A stretch of 64,000 nucleotides of DNA, taken from Paramecium octaurelia. Its lineage: Eukaryota > Ciliophora > Oligohymenophorea > Peniculida > Parameciidae. The stretch spans positions 442,621 to 506,620 of the forward strand of contig CAJJDP010000058.1 in assembly GCA_905182995.1 (NCBI GenBank), in the 5' to 3' direction. The position numbers and the translations under genes were made by a program. This document shows positions 61,374 through 64,000 of the stretch, one piece after another. The first letter of the stretch is position 1. Each line of letters opens with the position of its first letter. Under the pieces are notes generated by a model, which searched no databases, was not told the origin of the DNA, and saw only the letters and a program-made list of their open reading frames with translations.

Positions 61374-63472
61374 AGACTTATTTTTCCATTGTTCAATATA
61401 TTTATTCCGAGGTATTTATAAGATTTCACAATAGGAAATCCTTATATATTGTTATATTAACAGCGCTTATGATTTTGGATGAAAAAGATTCCACATTTTT
61501 TCTAGTTTAATCTAAGTTCATATTCTTCAGAAATTAAAACCAACTTTTATAAAAAGGATTGGATATTTCTATGAGCAATAATAATTACAATGTCGTCCGC
61601 AAATTCATAGGAAGTATAATTAAAATTACAGTTTTGTTTTAATGAAGCTAAAAAATCTTCAAGATATATATTAAAAAGTGCGGGAGACAGTGGAGATCCT
61701 TGAGGAACACCGTTTTAGAAGTAAAATGTGGTATTCATTTATGGGCAAATATAATGGAGATTTGTATAGAGGTGATTAAGGAATTTTATTTCGATGCCAT
61801 CCAAAATTGATTTAGCAGATAAAATATTAAATAGTCTTTATCTATTTATGCTATTGAAGGCATTGCTAAAATCAATAAAGATGCAATCCATTTTATCCTA
61901 TTTCTTGTAACCAGTTAAAGTATTTAAGAGTCTGATGATATTTATTTGAGTAGATGAACCAGGAATGAATCCTGCTTGACCTTTAGATAAGCGAGTGGAC
62001 AAATATTGTTATAGTCTTGGCAGAAATCTTAATTCAAGCAGCTTAAATAGGGGACTTAGAATTGTAATAGGTCGAAACTAAGTTTTAGTAGGGATATCGG
62101 GGAAAACCTTGTTTAAGGGTACTAGTCTTGCTCTACAGCATGCGTAGTTGGTTTCAATTGTAGATTATTTCCATATATCACAAAAAATATGGACATTTTT
62201 ACAATTCCTAATAAAATTGTCAGATACGCCATCAAAGCTAATTGCTTTATTTCGTGACATCCTTCTTTGTAGCTCGGTTATATCAAGCGTATTTAAGGGG
62301 GGTAAAGAAGGAAGTTTTAAAGGGCGAAATTTTTGACCATTTGATATGATACTAAGTTAGGTAAGACAATTTCTAATAGCAATATCTCCAAATTGTAGTT
62401 AATTAGAGTCATCAATGAAATATGAAAAAATGCTACCATCTTTTTTAAAAGGGTTTAATATAGTTATTTTTTTTAGAGTTTGGAAGAATGTTACTTTATC
62501 TCTAGAGAATAAGTCAGCCATATGTTAGAATACATCTTAATTATTATGGGTGGAATTAATATTTAATTTTGGTATAACTTGCTTTTTAATTTTCTGGATA
62601 ACTTTGGAGTTCCTGAGGTTGTTTTGTATAAATTTATAGAAACATGTAAAATCAGAAAATTTGCTAGAAGCCAAGTTATTTAAGTTTTGAGCTCGCTTTT
62701 TATTGAATTTATAAAAATAGAATTATTAGTTGACTTTTTGTTGAAGGTTAAGCTCAATATCTATTAGGGAGTGGTCTGATAATTAATTAAAGGAGACATT
62801 ATTCTTAGATTAGACATAGGGATGTAATAAAACATGATCAGTTCTACTTTCTATCATTTTGTTCAATTTTTTTCTCTAAAATGTAATTAAGTGCTGTGGA
62901 AGAGCTGGTGTTAGAAAATTAAAAGGGGTTTAGCTTATATTAAAGTCACCGCAAATAATAATTTACTGGTTAGGCTTAATATTTAGAATGAATTATCTCA
63001 ACCAATTATCTAGCTAAGTCTTTGATTTCTAGAATGTAGACTTTTTGTTAAAGTAGAAATTAAACAGAAAAATATCAAAGTATTCGTTTCTAGCATTAAT
63101 TATAAGATAGTCAAATTCCACTTATATTTGAATTTAAAGGATATCACTAATATCTTTAGAAGCAAAACTATTGTGAATACCCGTGATTATACCACCAGAT
63201 CTCTCACTGGTTGAATGATGGTTTATATAAATCTAATAACTAGGTGATGATGAAATCTTAGAATTGCGGCTTTCTTATAGACAGAAAAAATGAGGGCCAC
63301 ATAATTTAACTTATTTTAGCGTGCTTTCTTTCATAGAGGAAATATTCCAAGTGACTAATTTGATTGGGTTTTTATTTTTATTGTTAAAATTGAGACACTA
63401 AATATGATTATTGCCAGGATCTTAAGACAGCGTCTAATTCTTAGTCCTGGTGGAGCCGTGTAGGGGCTACAC
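60749..63472 (-). CDS. LINE (non-LTR retrotransposon) ORF2: EEP endonuclease + reverse transcriptase
   Basis: 907 codons open from just after the ORF1 stop to TGA 60749-60751. The endonuclease has its first strand IKLVTWNISS, GDFN, and the terminal catalytic motif LSDHSLIDIEL. The reverse transcriptase has FRPITILSPLFKLLE and QAGFIPGSSTQINI, motif A FIDFSNAFNS, motif B NGVPQGSPLSPALFNIYL, the catalytic FADD of motif C, LRLNQKKCGIFF, and YKYLGINI of the thumb. All key residues are present and no TGA interrupts it, so it may encode active enzymes. There is no in-frame ATG between the ORF1 stop and the endonuclease start; the first is within WNISSM. No intron is needed. The RT clade was not determined. 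Confidence 0.95.
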
Positions 63473-63991
63473 TCATTAAATCATTTAGCCATCTAATGTG
63501 TGGGAACTTTCTTTAGGCACTTTATTCTTATGAAACTTTTTCATGTGTTATGCGTAATCTTAAGTGTTATTGAAGATATTCTTGCATTAATGGAGTTTTC
63601 CACCGCAAACAAATATCTAATCATCTTCCTCCTCCTCTTCTTCAGATAACTAATTAAATGGTTATTATTAAGATTATGTCATCTTACAAGGAGTTTTAAA
63701 TTGAACCTATTTGATAGGATCCTGAATTTAAGGAACAGTAAGTTTTAAAGCAGAAATTTGTTTTTTAATGGAAGATTACAAATCTTTTATAATTTTTTGT
63801 TCAATTGATTATATGATGCGATCTTATTAAATGGGTTAATTAGAAAATATTGTTGGGGATTGAGCATTATTTACGGTTAGTAGGTGATTTGAATTTCGAA
63901 GTGAAGGTGTTGAAGGTTTATTTTTTTGATTTTTTTTTTTTTCATAACATTAAATATTTGTGAGTTCTTTTGATAGATGAATAGAGGCTAC
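63473..63991 (-). CDS. LINE ORF1: zinc-finger protein, 5' start uncertain
   Basis: An open frame of about 172 codons ending in TGA 63473-63475, in exactly the same frame as ORF2. It has a Gln/Lys-rich first part, an acidic run (SEEEEEEDD), then one C2H2-like finger (FVCGGKLHQCKNIFN..QHMKKFH). No ATG opens this frame. The only plausible ATG, at 63945, is followed by a run of 13 A (63930-63942) that puts it one base out of frame. A homopolymer miscount or slippage is therefore likely, and the protein would be about 157 residues. ORF1 proteins normally bind the element RNA. Confidence 0.75.
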
Positions 63992-64000
63992 TCATTCTTT

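Larger units (their letters stand above)
58387..64000 (-). mobile_element. Non-LTR retrotransposon (LINE), near complete
   Basis: This is the extent of the element as seen: ORF1 (zinc finger), ORF2 (EN+RT), and AT-rich sequence 3' of the ORF2 stop. The 5' UTR may extend beyond the right edge. The 3' end is not defined; no clear terminal repeat or poly-A tail stands out in AT-rich flanks. Because of direct repeat 5 the element appears about 1.5 kb longer than it is. Confidence 0.8.

Noticed and set aside
1-64000. CRISPR arrays, bacterial operons, Shine-Dalgarno sites, insertion sequences
   Set aside because: None seen; the ciliate code and spliced genes show nuclear eukaryotic DNA.

Overview
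The window reads as ciliate nuclear DNA, most likely a Paramecium macronuclear (somatic) scaffold. It is very AT-rich. Every recognisable protein uses TAA and TAG as glutamine, with TGA as the only stop. Genes are cut by tiny GT..AG introns, nearly all 20-31 nt, and are packed on both strands with spacers often of 30-100 bp. All gene models below were read by eye with that code. For most of them, removing the stated introns leaves a whole number of codons.

Layout. Positions 1-9.5 kb hold a secreted protein cut by the window edge (-), a MATE-type transporter (+), a type I membrane protein (+), ribosomal protein uS19/RPS15 (-), a short basic protein (+) and a WD-repeat protein (+). From 9.7 to 17.8 kb there is a kinase-like/kelch fusion lacking catalytic residues (-), a gene-poor stretch, a LAMMER/CLK kinase (-) and a coiled-coil protein (-). 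From 17.9 to 27.4 kb, on the + strand, are a ZNF598/Hel2-type RING ligase, strumpellin (WASH complex), a Rab GTPase and a VPS10/sortilin receptor. From 27.4 to 37 kb are a RING/TRAF zinc-finger protein (-), a COMM-domain protein (+), an unresolved gene (-), the replication licensing factor CDT1 (+), an unknown protein (-) and an ATP9/Neo1-type P4 flippase (+). A tRNA-Leu(CAG) follows at 37.1 kb. From 37.5 to 55 kb are a DDX47/Rrp3 helicase (-), NDUFA12 of complex I (-), a propeller-like protein (+), GPN2 (+), a second pseudokinase (-), a small unknown gene (+) and a giant cysteine-rich/beta-helix membrane protein of about 2,870 residues (-).

From about 55 kb to the right edge the window is gene-poor. 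It contains coding-like debris and, from about 59 kb, a non-LTR retrotransposon (LINE) on the minus strand: a zinc-finger ORF1, then an ORF2 with an EEP endonuclease and a reverse transcriptase. The two ORFs share one frame, separated by a single TGA.

Assembly. Five direct repeats of 1,281-1,493 bp each meet at a single N (6015, 16144, 33212, 45701, 59880). They are best explained as overlapping contig ends that were not merged, so several genes appear twice, once whole and once truncated. The underlying locus is probably about 57 kb rather than 64 kb.

Functionally most genes are unrelated housekeeping genes. Three adjacent endosomal-trafficking genes (strumpellin, Rab, sortilin) are a mild exception.
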